Shown piece by piece: positions 9,274-17,890 of a stretch of 64,000 bases of DNA. This DNA is from Gimesia sp. Lineage in GTDB: Bacteria > Planctomycetota > Planctomycetia > Planctomycetales > Planctomycetaceae. Made by a program: the position numbers and the translations under genes. Positions within the stretch are counted from its first letter, which is position 1, and each line of letters begins with the position of its first letter. The notes under the pieces were generated by a model. That model was not told where the DNA came from and did not search any database. It saw nothing but the letters and a program-made list of their open reading frames with translations. The stretch is taken from assembly GCF_040219335.1 (NCBI RefSeq), contig NZ_JAVJSQ010000008.1:1-64000 (forward strand). The letters run 5' to 3'.

Positions 9274-10194
9274 ATGAGTTTTTCACATCCCTGGGTACTC
9301 CTGTTCTTAATCGTGCCGATCGCGCTGCTGGTCTGGATCTGGCGGCGTGACGGGGGACACGTCGTGCTCCCCTTCGACCACGGAGTTCAGACGCGCGGAC
9401 ATGCCTGGGGAACGCTGGTCAATCTCGCGCAATCACTGCCCGCACTGATCCTGGCGGTCGTTGTACTGATTCTCGCCGGGCCACAACAGCTGAGTGCCCC
9501 CAAAACCAGGCGGGTGCTGACCAACATCGAATTCTGCGTCGACGTCTCCGGCAGTATGACCGCCTCCTTCGGCGAAGGCACACGCTACGATGCCTCGATG
9601 GCGGCGATCAACAAGTTTCTCGATTACCGCGAAGGCGACGCCTTCGGCTTGACCTTCTTCGGCAACGAAGTCCTGCACTGGGTTCCCCTCACGACCGATG
9701 TCTCCGCGATCAAGTGCGCGCCCCCGTTCATGGATCCCATGAGCCCCGGGCATCCGCACTGGCTGGGAGGCACCGAAATCGGCAAGGCCCTCCGCGCGTG
9801 TCGGGAAGTACTCATCTCACGCGAGCAGGGGGACCGGATGATAGTCCTCGTCTCCGACGGCTACAGCTTCGATCTCGGGAACGGACAGGATGTGGAGATT
9901 GCCGAAAAACTCAAGGTGGATGGCATCGTGGTTTACGCGATTCACATCGCAGCCAGTGAAGTGCCCGGTCCGGTTGTGAACATCACCGGTCTCACGGGGG
10001 GCGAGGTCTTCGAGCCCGAAAGCCCGCAGGCACTGGAAACCGTATTCAAGCACATCGACGAAATGCAGGAGACGCGCCTGGAACGAACGGCAGCGGAGTC
10101 GATGGACCACTTTTATCCCTACAGTCTGGCAGGGCTGATCCTGCTGGGGAGCAGCACACTTTCACTCTTTGGATTGAGGTTTACACCGTGGTAG
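9274..10194 (+). CDS. VWA domain membrane protein, BatA-like
   Basis: The 306-residue product follows the BatA plan: two N-terminal membrane segments (VLLFLIVPIALLVWIW and LPALILAVVVLILAG), a VWA domain and a C-terminal helix near residues 285-303. The metal-ion-dependent adhesion site is complete at the first motif, DVSGSM (Asp90, Ser92, Ser94). The N-terminal FSHPWVLLFLIVP resembles the usual start of the aerotolerance (Bat) family. The VWA domain probably faces the periplasm and binds partners controlled by MoxR. Its end overlaps the next gene by 7 bases. Confidence 0.88.
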   Translation: MSFSHPWVLLFLIVPIALLVWIWRRDGGHVVLPFDHGVQTRGHAWGTLVNLAQSLPALILAVVVLILAGPQQLSAPKTRRVLTNIEFCVDVSGSMTASFGEGTRYDASMAAINKFLDYREGDAFGLTFFGNEVLHWVPLTTDVSAIKCAPPFMDPMSPGHPHWLGGTEIGKALRACREVLISREQGDRMIVLVSDGYSFDLGNGQDVEIAEKLKVDGIVVYAIHIAASEVPGPVVNITGLTGGEVFEPESPQALETVFKHIDEMQETRLERTAAESMDHFYPYSLAGLILLGSSTLSLFGLRFTPW

Positions 10195-11225
10195 CAGGAC
10201 TGGCGGCAATTGTGATCCTGGTGGTAGCCACTGGCGCGGAAATGCTCCACGCCCGGCGCATCAGGCGGATTGCGCCCCTCGTCTTCGGTCCCTCCGCCCA
10301 ACCCGCGGCCTGGGCCCGCATCGTGCCTGCACTTCGCGTGCTCTCACTCACGGGTCTCTGCTGGGGACTGATCACCCTGCTGCTGCTGCCTCCCAAAATT
10401 CATGCGGCCCAGGCCATTCCCGATAACGAAATGAAACACCTGCTGATCGTGCTCGATGTCTCGCCCAGTATGCGGCTCGAAGACGCCGGTCAGAACAAGG
10501 ATCAGGCCCGCATGCAACGCGCCGCGCGGCTCATGGAATCCTTTTTCGAACGGGCCAATATGAACCGCTACCGGACCAGCGTGGTCGCCGTCTATAACGC
10601 GGCCAAGCGGGTCGTCGAAGATACCCGCGACCTGGAAGTGATTCACAATATCTTTAACGATCTCCCCATGCATCACGCGTTCGTCTCCGGCGAAACCGAT
10701 CTGTTCTCGGGACTCGAAGAAGCCGCGGAGCTGGCGAAACCCTGGAATCCACACAGCACCACGCTCCTGCTCATCAGTGACGGCGATACCGTGCCCGGTG
10801 TCGGCATGCCCAAAATGCCCGTCTCGGTCGCCAATGCGGTGGTGATCGGCGTGGGAGATTCCGTCAAAGGCTCCTTCATCAACGGACACCACTCCCGCCA
10901 GGATGTCTCTACGCTGCGACAACTGGCTATTCGTCTCAACGGCACTTATCACAACGGCAACGAAAAACATCTCAGCACCGACCTGATCGATCAACTGGCG
11001 GTCGGCGGTGAAGAGAACCCCTTTGAGAAACTGACCCGCCGCGAATACGCCCTGGCGATCTGCAGTCTCTCGGCATTGATCTACGCCCTGATTCCCTGGT
11101 TGCTGCATTACTGGGGCACCGGCTGGAAACCGGGAGTCTTCACCAGTCGCAAGGAACGGGCACGGGCTCGGAAAGAAACGGAACGGAAACAGAAGTCAAC
11201 ACAACTGCATCCCTCGGCCACATGA
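10188..11225 (+). CDS. VWA domain membrane protein, BatB-like
   Basis: The 345-residue protein has the same plan as the preceding VWA protein: helices at the N-terminus and near residues 50-70, then a VWA domain. Its metal-site motif is DVSPSM (Asp90, Ser92, Ser94), a variant with Pro in place of Gly. A C-terminal helix (LAICSLSALIYALIPWLLHYW) is followed by a very basic cytoplasmic tail. Two VWA proteins in tandem are usual in Bat operons. The 7-base overlap with the gene before it suggests coupled translation. Confidence 0.87.
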   Translation: MVAGLAAIVILVVATGAEMLHARRIRRIAPLVFGPSAQPAAWARIVPALRVLSLTGLCWGLITLLLLPPKIHAAQAIPDNEMKHLLIVLDVSPSMRLEDAGQNKDQARMQRAARLMESFFERANMNRYRTSVVAVYNAAKRVVEDTRDLEVIHNIFNDLPMHHAFVSGETDLFSGLEEAAELAKPWNPHSTTLLLISDGDTVPGVGMPKMPVSVANAVVIGVGDSVKGSFINGHHSRQDVSTLRQLAIRLNGTYHNGNEKHLSTDLIDQLAVGGEENPFEKLTRREYALAICSLSALIYALIPWLLHYWGTGWKPGVFTSRKERARARKETERKQKSTQLHPSAT

Positions 11226-11300
11226 CCGACGGAAAACGGAATACAGGAAACCAGTTTTGTCACTTGTGCAATGGAAACTGATTGCAGGAAGGAAAGTCCA

Positions 11301-12032
11301 ATGAGAATTATGCTGCTACTTTGCTGGGGGCTGGTCCCGCTCTTTCTGGGCGCCTACCACTACGGACCAGGACAGGCACAGCTGAAGCTCGATGATGTGG
11401 ACCGGAGAGTTAAAGTCGCTGAGACCGCCGAAGAGCAGGGCAACTGGAGTCAGGCAGTGGCGCTCTACAACCAGGCTTTGCCACTGGTGCCCGCAGACAA
11501 TGTGAAAGAATCACGCAAAATCCGTCTCGCACGCGACAAAGCGATGATGTTCTCCGGAGAACTTCCTGAAGCCTACCTCGATTTGCAGGCCCTTCTCGGT
11601 GAACTTCAGTCCGAAGAGAAACCCGATGCGGAACTGTTAAAAGAGACACGCTCCGCGATGGCTAATGCGGAATATTATGTTACCTGGACGCTGCGTCTCG
11701 AAGGGGTTGGCAAAGATGGCTGGGAACCCATCATCGAGTCATCGCGTCAGAACTATCGCCTGCTTGCAGAAAACGCAGAGAAAACCGGCGACAAAGGTGA
11801 CCTCAAAGAACAGCAGGAGAATCTGGAAGCCGTCATCCGGCTCGCAAATCTCGATCTGACCGACCTGCAGGGCATGCCGATTCCCAAACAGTGCAAATGC
11901 AAAGGCTGCTGCAACGGTGTCTGTAACGGCAAGAAGCCGGGGAAGAAGCCAGGAAAAGGCAAGGGAAAGAAAAAGGAAAAGGACCATCGTGGCGCCAGTG
12001 CCGGACCACCGCCGGATAAAAGTGGTTCGTAA
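11301..12032 (+). CDS. exported TPR-like protein with a Cys/Lys-rich tail
   Basis: The 243-residue protein starts with a short hydrophobic leader (MRIMLLLCWGLVPLFLG). At least one tetratricopeptide-like helix pair follows (ETAEEQGNWSQAVALYNQAL). The last 50 residues are unusual: a cysteine cluster (CKCKGCCNGVC) followed by a run dominated by Lys, Gly and Pro. The ATG at 11301 is preceded by AGGAAGGAAAG and is preferred over an in-frame ATG at 11271. TPR proteins occupy this position (BatC/BatE) in related operons. The cysteine cluster could bind a metal, but this is inference. Confidence 0.8.
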   Translation: MRIMLLLCWGLVPLFLGAYHYGPGQAQLKLDDVDRRVKVAETAEEQGNWSQAVALYNQALPLVPADNVKESRKIRLARDKAMMFSGELPEAYLDLQALLGELQSEEKPDAELLKETRSAMANAEYYVTWTLRLEGVGKDGWEPIIESSRQNYRLLAENAEKTGDKGDLKEQQENLEAVIRLANLDLTDLQGMPIPKQCKCKGCCNGVCNGKKPGKKPGKGKGKKKEKDHRGASAGPPPDKSGS

Positions 12033-12047
12033 TGTCTGACGGAGAAG

Positions 12048-12071
12048 GGGGGATTCGCCGGTGAATCCCCC
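12048..12071 (+). other. intercistronic hairpin in the Bat-type operon
   Basis: GGGGGATTC (12048-12056) pairs perfectly with GAATCCCCC (12063-12071) across a 6-base loop. No T-run follows, so it is more likely an mRNA-stability or attenuation element than a terminator. It lies between the TPR gene and the large envelope-protein gene. Confidence 0.55.
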
Positions 12072-12123
12072 GGACGACTGCTGAAACGTATTTGATTCTA
12101 AATTCAAGTAAAGGTGACTTCCG

Positions 12124-15100
12124 ATGCAGCGACTGCAACTCGCTCTTTCGATCACAATCGCGACGCTCCTCTGTGCAGCTGACGACCACTCCAGCCTGGC
12201 GCAATCTAGCGCGCGAACTTCGTCGGGACAGGTTTCAAAACTTTTAGCGGCCCCGGTCCTGGCACCCGTCCCAGTGTCGGGCAGTCTCACGGTCACGACC
12301 GCACCTGCCAGTGTGCAGACCAGTTCCGCAGCCGCAACACAGAGTGCCTCGTCCTCCAGCACGGACGCCCAGCAGAAAGCCTACGAACAGAAACGGCTGG
12401 CCGCGATCAAAAAACTGAAGTTCGATCGACGTCCTTCTGCTCGCATCCAGGCCTGGGCTGCACCGGAAAAAACAGACAAACAGCAGCCGGAAGAGAAACA
12501 GCAGCCGACCGAACAGCCCCTCGTCGCACAGAAACCGCTGACTCCCGAGCAGCAGGCTGCCGCCGATAAAAAGGCACAGCAGGCGAAACTGGATGCCGAA
12601 CTGAAAGCCTTCGAAAAACAACTCGCAACGTTGCAGCGCGATGTCACAGACGGGGACTGGAAAGCCGTCAAAACATTTTTCAAGACCCTGCCGCAGGAAG
12701 AGTCTCAGGCCCTCTACCTGCAGTTACTGTCCTCCCTGCAGAATCCGGAACGTCCCTCGGGAACCCGTTATCCCCAGTTCTCCGAGAAAAATGTGATCTC
12801 CATCGACGACTTCTTCCAGCTGGCAGCACTCCTGCCCGAAGATGCCACGGAAAAGATCGATGCGAAGAATCTGCCTTCAGGCTCGGTCAGTTCCGCACAG
12901 CTTCAGCAGATGATTCGCCAGAATCCGCAGCTCGCGGCACAGCTCCAGCAGAAAATGAACCAGAAGAACACGTACTTCGGCCAGCTGACGGGCATCTTCC
13001 GCATCTCGCTGGGGAACGGGTACGCGATCCAGGAATATCTCAAAGCGTTTAACGAACAGTTGCAGAAAAAAGAGCCCGTTCTGAGCAAACGCCAGGTCGC
13101 ACAGTTACTGGCCGATTCCGGACAGGCGCAATATATGGCCGAGTACCTGCCTGCATTGGCAGATGCGATCAAAGAAGATGACCGTGAAGCCTTGAACCTG
13201 CTGTCGCGTTATTATCTGGCGCTCCCCTCCCATGAAAAGAAGAATGAGCACCTCGAAAAAGCCTGGGAGGCCCTGCAGGCGGTGCTAGCCGTCGGCGAAA
13301 TTTCCACCGAAGAAAAAGAAGAAGCCCTCAAGCGGGCCGTCGAACTCACACCTCGCATTAAGGAAGAACTCGGGCAGGCCTGGCTCAAGGAGAGTTTCAG
13401 TAAACGTCCCGAACGGGGGAAGGAAATTCTCTCCACCATCGGCTCTGCGGTGGCCACCGGGATGTCGACCCAGATCAGTAACAGTTCCTTCCGCCAGCGG
13501 AGTCTGGAACTGCAGAAAATCGCCGTCGAAGCGCTGCTCACCGCGGCTCCCGAACAGGCCCAGGAATGGCAGTCGACGCTACAAATGCTGGCGACCAACT
13601 GGCTGCGGGAAGCAGAAATTTCACAGACCTACGACTACTCTACCCGTCGCGGACGTACCATGCAGCGCGATTATTACGGCAACTTCTACTACACCGAAAG
13701 CAGTATGATGCAGCCGCAGATGGTGCGGCAGAACCGCATCCAGGCCATCTCGACCGGCAAAATCCTGGAGATGATTCCGGATGAGAAATGGATGAAGCTC
13801 GTTGATCCGCCTCTGCACCAGGATTTCATGACTACCATCGCCCGGCTCTATCTCAAAGTCGAAGAGGAAGACGAAGCCTTCCCGTACATTGAGAAGCTGG
13901 CCCCTCTCGATCCGCGGGAAGCGAAGACACTGGCCGAACAGTTCCTGCAGGTCTGGACGAAGAATCACAATCCCAATTCGGAACAGCAGCGGACCAGCAT
14001 CTACATGTTTGCCTGGGGCTTCAATCAGCGGGCCCAGGGCATTCCGCTCACCCGTTCCAAGCAGGTCCGTAATCTTGAAGAACTCGCCAACTGGATCAAG
14101 CGAATCAACGATCTTCCCATCGAGCCGATCAATGAAAGACTGATCACACAGGCTTTCACCCAGGTACACAGTGCCGCCGAGGTTTACCAGCTGGATGCGA
14201 TCGAAAAAATCTACGGCACCGTCGATGGCCTGAATCCCGAGACCCTGGCGTCTCTGATTGAGACCATGCGGACCAACCTCGCTAAAGTCTGGCGGATGCC
14301 CGCGACTCAGAAGGCTGCCAAAACCAATCGCAAACAGAAAGACATCGAACGCGAAGTCATCAAAGGTTACGCGACGGCCCAGCAGGTGCTGGAGAAAGCG
14401 ATTCAGAAATATCCGAAATCCTGGGCGGTGCAACTCGCGAAGGCGGCCCTCGATCATGATGCCAACGAGTTCCGGCAGGAGCTCAACAGTACGACCGAAT
14501 TCTCCGAGCGTCGTCAGCATTCACTGGAGGGATTTCAGAAGGCAGCCGAACTCTACGCCGCCGAGGTCGAATCGCTCGAAGAAGACAAACAGGAGTCGAC
14601 CGTCTATGAAACCTGGTTCTATGCCAGCCTCGGCGCTCCCGATTTAGGTAAGATCTCGGATACCACGGTCTCAGACCCCACGCAGTATCCCCTCATCCGC
14701 AAGGCGATTGAAGAACTGCCCGGCGAACTCGCCAAACGACATATGGACAAGTTTGCCAACTCCCTGTTCGTCCGGCTGAGTGCCCTCAATCCGGGAGTCA
14801 AATTCCGTTACCTGAAAGCGGGCTTTGAAATCGTGGGCGACCATGAACAGGCGCGGGAAGCGAAAAAAGTTTACGACTACTACAAAGACCTCGTGACCGA
14901 AATCAAACTGGAAACTGAAATCGACGGTTCGGATGTCGTCGGTCATGGCGAGCCGTTCGGCCTGTTCGTCAACCTGAGGCACACGAAGGAGATTGAACGC
15001 GAATCGGGCGGGTTCTCCAAGTACCTGCAGAATCAGAAGCAGGGGAACTACTTCTATTACAACTACGGTCGTCCGCTGGAAAACTATCGTGAGAAGTTCG

Positions 15101-16080
15101 AGGAATCGGCCCGTCTGGCACTGGAAGAGCATTTCGAGATCCGTTCGATTACGTTCCAGAGCGAAGATGTGAACTCCCGCGCCGCCGAAACCTACGGCTG
15201 GCGGGTCACTCCCTATGCCTATCTGCTGCTCAAGCCCAAGGGACCTGAGGTCGACAAGATCCCAAGCCTCACACTCGACATGGATTTCATGGACACCTCC
15301 GGCTACGCCGTGATCCCTGTGGAATCGGCGCCGCTGCCCATCGACGCTTCGCCAGAGCAGGGTGATCCGCGTCCGTATGAAAAAGTGACCATCACCCAGA
15401 CCCTCGACGAACGCGAAGCAAAAGAGGGCAAACTCAAGCTGGAAGTCCGGGCCACCGGGATCGGTCTGATGCCCGACCTGGATCAACTGGTCGATCTGAA
15501 ACCCAAAGAATTCAACATCACCTCGATTGAAAACGAAGGGGTTTCGGTCTCACAGTTTGATAAGACAGCCCCCGGAAATGCCATCGATTCCGAACGGATC
15601 TGGATGGTCTCCATGGAGGCCCGTCCCGATCTCACCAAACATCCGGAAGCATTCACGTTCGGCTTACCGAAAGACGAGGCTCACGAAGTCACCTACCAGC
15701 GGTTCGACGATGCCGACCTTGTCTCCGTTGATCCGGAGATCATGCTCCAGCAGGAGTACGGCACTCCCGAACAGTCCTGGGTGATGCCCATCCTCGGCGG
15801 GATTGCACTGCTGTTGCTGCTGGGAATCGGTTTCAAACTGGTCACGCGGGAAACACAGACCGTCAGCACGGCCCGTTACCAGATGCCCGAGCATGTCACT
15901 CCCTTTACCGTACTGGGCCTGCTCAAGGATATCGAACGCAATAACGGACTCAGTCCCGCAGGCAAAGCCGAGCTCGACACGTCCATTTCTCGTCTGGAAC
16001 ACTACTACTTCGAAGCCCCTACGGGAGAAGAGCCCGACCTCACCGAGGAAGCCCGTCGCTGGGTCAACCGGACGAACTGA
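12124..16080 (+). CDS. large exported protein of the Bat-type operon, unknown function
   Basis: The 1318-residue product begins with a probable signal peptide (LALSITIATLLCAADDHSSLA). A low-complexity Gln/Lys/Ala-rich region to about residue 170 follows, then a long helical-repeat body with TPR-like segments. The C-terminal third is beta-rich, with a single membrane helix near residues 1222-1240 (ILGGIALLLLLGIGFKLV) and a short cytoplasmic tail of about 80 residues. This size and plan differ from the much shorter BatD, although a C-terminal anchor after a large extracytoplasmic part is shared. As last gene of the operon it is a plausible envelope partner of the two VWA proteins. No specific family was recognised. 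Confidence 0.82.
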   Translation: MQRLQLALSITIATLLCAADDHSSLAQSSARTSSGQVSKLLAAPVLAPVPVSGSLTVTTAPASVQTSSAAATQSASSSSTDAQQKAYEQKRLAAIKKLKFDRRPSARIQAWAAPEKTDKQQPEEKQQPTEQPLVAQKPLTPEQQAAADKKAQQAKLDAELKAFEKQLATLQRDVTDGDWKAVKTFFKTLPQEESQALYLQLLSSLQNPERPSGTRYPQFSEKNVISIDDFFQLAALLPEDATEKIDAKNLPSGSVSSAQLQQMIRQNPQLAAQLQQKMNQKNTYFGQLTGIFRISLGNGYAIQEYLKAFNEQLQKKEPVLSKRQVAQLLADSGQAQYMAEYLPALADAIKEDDREALNLLSRYYLALPSHEKKNEHLEKAWEALQAVLAVGEISTEEKEEALKRAVELTPRIKEELGQAWLKESFSKRPERGKEILSTIGSAVATGMSTQISNSSFRQRSLELQKIAVEALLTAAPEQAQEWQSTLQMLATNWLREAEISQTYDYSTRRGRTMQRDYYGNFYYTESSMMQPQMVRQNRIQAISTGKILEMIPDEKWMKLVDPPLHQDFMTTIARLYLKVEEEDEAFPYIEKLAPLDPREAKTLAEQFLQVWTKNHNPNSEQQRTSIYMFAWGFNQRAQGIPLTRSKQVRNLEELANWIKRINDLPIEPINERLITQAFTQVHSAAEVYQLDAIEKIYGTVDGLNPETLASLIETMRTNLAKVWRMPATQKAAKTNRKQKDIEREVIKGYATAQQVLEKAIQKYPKSWAVQLAKAALDHDANEFRQELNSTTEFSERRQHSLEGFQKAAELYAAEVESLEEDKQESTVYETWFYASLGAPDLGKISDTTVSDPTQYPLIRKAIEELPGELAKRHMDKFANSLFVRLSALNPGVKFRYLKAGFEIVGDHEQAREAKKVYDYYKDLVTEIKLETEIDGSDVVGHGEPFGLFVNLRHTKEIERESGGFSKYLQNQKQGNYFYYNYGRPLENYREKFEESARLALEEHFEIRSITFQSEDVNSRAAETYGWRVTPYAYLLLKPKGPEVDKIPSLTLDMDFMDTSGYAVIPVESAPLPIDASPEQGDPRPYEKVTITQTLDEREAKEGKLKLEVRATGIGLMPDLDQLVDLKPKEFNITSIENEGVSVSQFDKTAPGNAIDSERIWMVSMEARPDLTKHPEAFTFGLPKDEAHEVTYQRFDDADLVSVDPEIMLQQEYGTPEQSWVMPILGGIALLLLLGIGFKLVTRETQTVSTARYQMPEHVTPFTVLGLLKDIERNNGLSPAGKAELDTSISRLEHYYFEAPTGEEPDLTEEARRWVNRTN

Positions 16081-16300
16081 GACAGCTCAGGTAGCGTTTA
16101 TGTAACAGATTTCAACATGAGCGTGAGGTCGACAGCATGAGCTATGTAAGTCTTCACCGTGGCCTAGGGTATGCTGTTACTCCTGTCATCAGGACTTCAA
16201 CAACAGAAAACCCAAATTAGCCGTAGGGCATTAGCCCCGGTTGAAACGACTTTGGTATAGACCATCCAGATTCTCAAACACTAACTGGTACTAGAGACGA

Positions 16301-17044
16301 TCAGGAATCCGCCTCAGACGGTGCGATCATCGTTTTCAGTTCGCGCTTCAGTTCCGCCAGGCGGGCCAGCATCTCGCGGATCGTCTCCTGGTGATGTTCC
16401 AGGTTGGCCCGTCCTTCGCGAAGTGGATCTAAAACGATCGCTTCGTACTTGAGATACTCGGCACAGGCATAAGGCACTGCCGCTGCGATTTCTCGCGGGA
16501 TCGTTACAACACCATTACAGTCGCCGTGCAGCAGATCACCGGGCCGGATGGTCAAGCCGCCGACCTCCACGGGAATGCCGGTCTCTTCGAAATGACAGTA
16601 ACCGTGCCCACACATGATTCCGTGACTGAAACAGGGGAAATCGAGTAGTCTGACATTATCGATATCCCGGGCGGCCCCCGAAGTGATCAGACCGACGGCT
16701 CCAAAGGTTTTGTAAGTCAGACACATTCCGTCCCCGAACGTGGCTCCCGCGGGGGGATCGTCCAGATCCTGAAAGACGACAATCGCCGGTCCGGGTAGTT
16801 CTGCGAACGAACTGATCAGCCGCGCAGACACGCCGGGATCGATGTCCGCTGCAGGCGGCGCGGAAGAACGAAAGGTCGCGGTCGCCGCATAACCGACCAT
16901 GGGAGGCAGCTCCGGAAAGCAGGCTGCGATCTCCCGTTGCATGTAACCCGCGGTCCGCGGTCGCACCTCAAACAGCTCAATCGCGTTGCAGATCGTCGGC
17001 GTATCAAACTGCTGTAACTCGGTCAGATCAGGTAATGCAGACAT
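16301..17044 (-). CDS. RraA-like protein (demethylmenaquinone methyltransferase/HMG aldolase family)
   Basis: The 247-residue product matches the RraA-like fold family. It shows the central GLITSGAARDIDNVR stretch, including the Arg-Asp pair that binds substrate and metal in aldolase members, and the later RPGDLLHGDCNGVVTIPRE loop. Family members are 4-hydroxy-4-methyl-2-oxoglutarate/oxaloacetate aldolases or decarboxylases, or RNase E regulators; the longer size here favours an enzyme. It is divergent from a GntR-type regulator that probably controls it. The downstream beta-helix and beta-propeller genes suggest sugar-acid or polysaccharide breakdown. The 16081-16300 gap on its 3' side shows no gene. 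Confidence 0.85.
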   Translation of the reverse strand: MSALPDLTELQQFDTPTICNAIELFEVRPRTAGYMQREIAACFPELPPMVGYAATATFRSSAPPAADIDPGVSARLISSFAELPGPAIVVFQDLDDPPAGATFGDGMCLTYKTFGAVGLITSGAARDIDNVRLLDFPCFSHGIMCGHGYCHFEETGIPVEVGGLTIRPGDLLHGDCNGVVTIPREIAAAVPYACAEYLKYEAIVLDPLREGRANLEHHQETIREMLARLAELKRELKTMIAPSEADS

Positions 17045-17084
17045 CAGAGATTTCCCAAATAAGGTTTGACATCAGGAATTGAAC

Positions 17085-17157
17085 AGATACTATTTAATCA
17101 GAAATAGACACGATGTAAATCAATAATCTGACGAAAACTGTTTAATAAGTAGTATCT
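17085..17157. promoter_or_regulatory. operator-like inverted repeat between RraA-like and GntR-type genes
   Basis: AGATACTATTT (17085-17095) and AAGTAGTATCT (17147-17157) are inverted copies that match at 10 of 11 positions. The second copy directly abuts the regulator's ATG at 17158. The intervening DNA is AT-rich. A GntR-type repressor could bind both copies and control both directions. No Shine-Dalgarno sequence is visible before the regulator. Confidence 0.5.
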
Positions 17158-17859
17158 ATGGCCGCCGAAACCAGTATCCAGTTAACCCAGTCTGACGAGC
17201 TTGCCGAGCGGATTCGGGCCCGTATTCAGGACGAACGGCTCACCGACGGGGCCTTTTTCATGACTGAAGCCGACCTCGCGGAAGAGTACGACGTTTCGCG
17301 AACCGTTGCCCGGGAAGCCGTCAGTCGACTGGTGGCCATCGGCCTGCTCGAAGCCCGCAAACGGCTGGGGCTGATTGTCAGACGTCCCGATCCGCTTCGT
17401 CTGCTACAACTGGGGCTGCCCTCCTTATTCGACTCTGATCAGGATATCGCTGAGCTGTCGATGCTGCGTTACGTGGTTGAGATGGGGGCCGTCGACCTGG
17501 CCATCCGCAACGGCAGCGACGAACAGTGCCAGCAGCTTTGTGAACTGGCGCAGGAGATGGAAACCGCCATTCGCAGTCACCGGCCCGAGAAGATTTCCGA
17601 ACTGGATATCGCCTTTCACTCGCTGTTGTTGCAGATGACATCGTCCACGTTGATCGCCGGCATGCAGCGGGTGCTGGTCAACTTCTTCGATTCGGCCTAT
17701 CAGAATTATCAGTCCGACGCGGCGACCGGCGAACGGATGATCTGGGAGCACCAGGAACTGGCTGCCGCCATCCGTGATCGTGATTCGAACCGGGCCCGCA
17801 CCATGATGCAGATGCAGTCCCGCTTCTGGCTGGATCAGAAACCAACAGACTCAAAATAA
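17158..17859 (+). CDS. GntR/FadR-family transcriptional regulator
   Basis: The 233-residue protein has an N-terminal winged helix-turn-helix (residues about 10-75) with the typical EADLAEEYDVSRTVAREAVS recognition region. A FadR C-terminal all-helical ligand-binding domain (FCD) follows at about residues 90-220. FCD members usually sense sugar acids or other organic acids and often bind a metal through Asp and His residues; an Asp and His are visible in SELDIAFHSLLL. It is divergent from the RraA-like gene and upstream of two secreted carbohydrate-related genes, so it probably regulates this group. The absence of a ribosome-binding site suggests a leaderless transcript. Confidence 0.9.
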   Translation: MAAETSIQLTQSDELAERIRARIQDERLTDGAFFMTEADLAEEYDVSRTVAREAVSRLVAIGLLEARKRLGLIVRRPDPLRLLQLGLPSLFDSDQDIAELSMLRYVVEMGAVDLAIRNGSDEQCQQLCELAQEMETAIRSHRPEKISELDIAFHSLLLQMTSSTLIAGMQRVLVNFFDSAYQNYQSDAATGERMIWEHQELAAAIRDRDSNRARTMMQMQSRFWLDQKPTDSK

Positions 17860-17890
17860 ATTATCCGCGCTCAATTCAGGAAGCAGCCTT

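Noticed and set aside
13621-14520. 299-codon open frame on the minus strand inside the large envelope-protein gene
   Set aside because: It is a mirror of the plus-strand coding frame in GC-rich DNA. Its translation is low-complexity with no recognisable domain and no ribosome-binding site.
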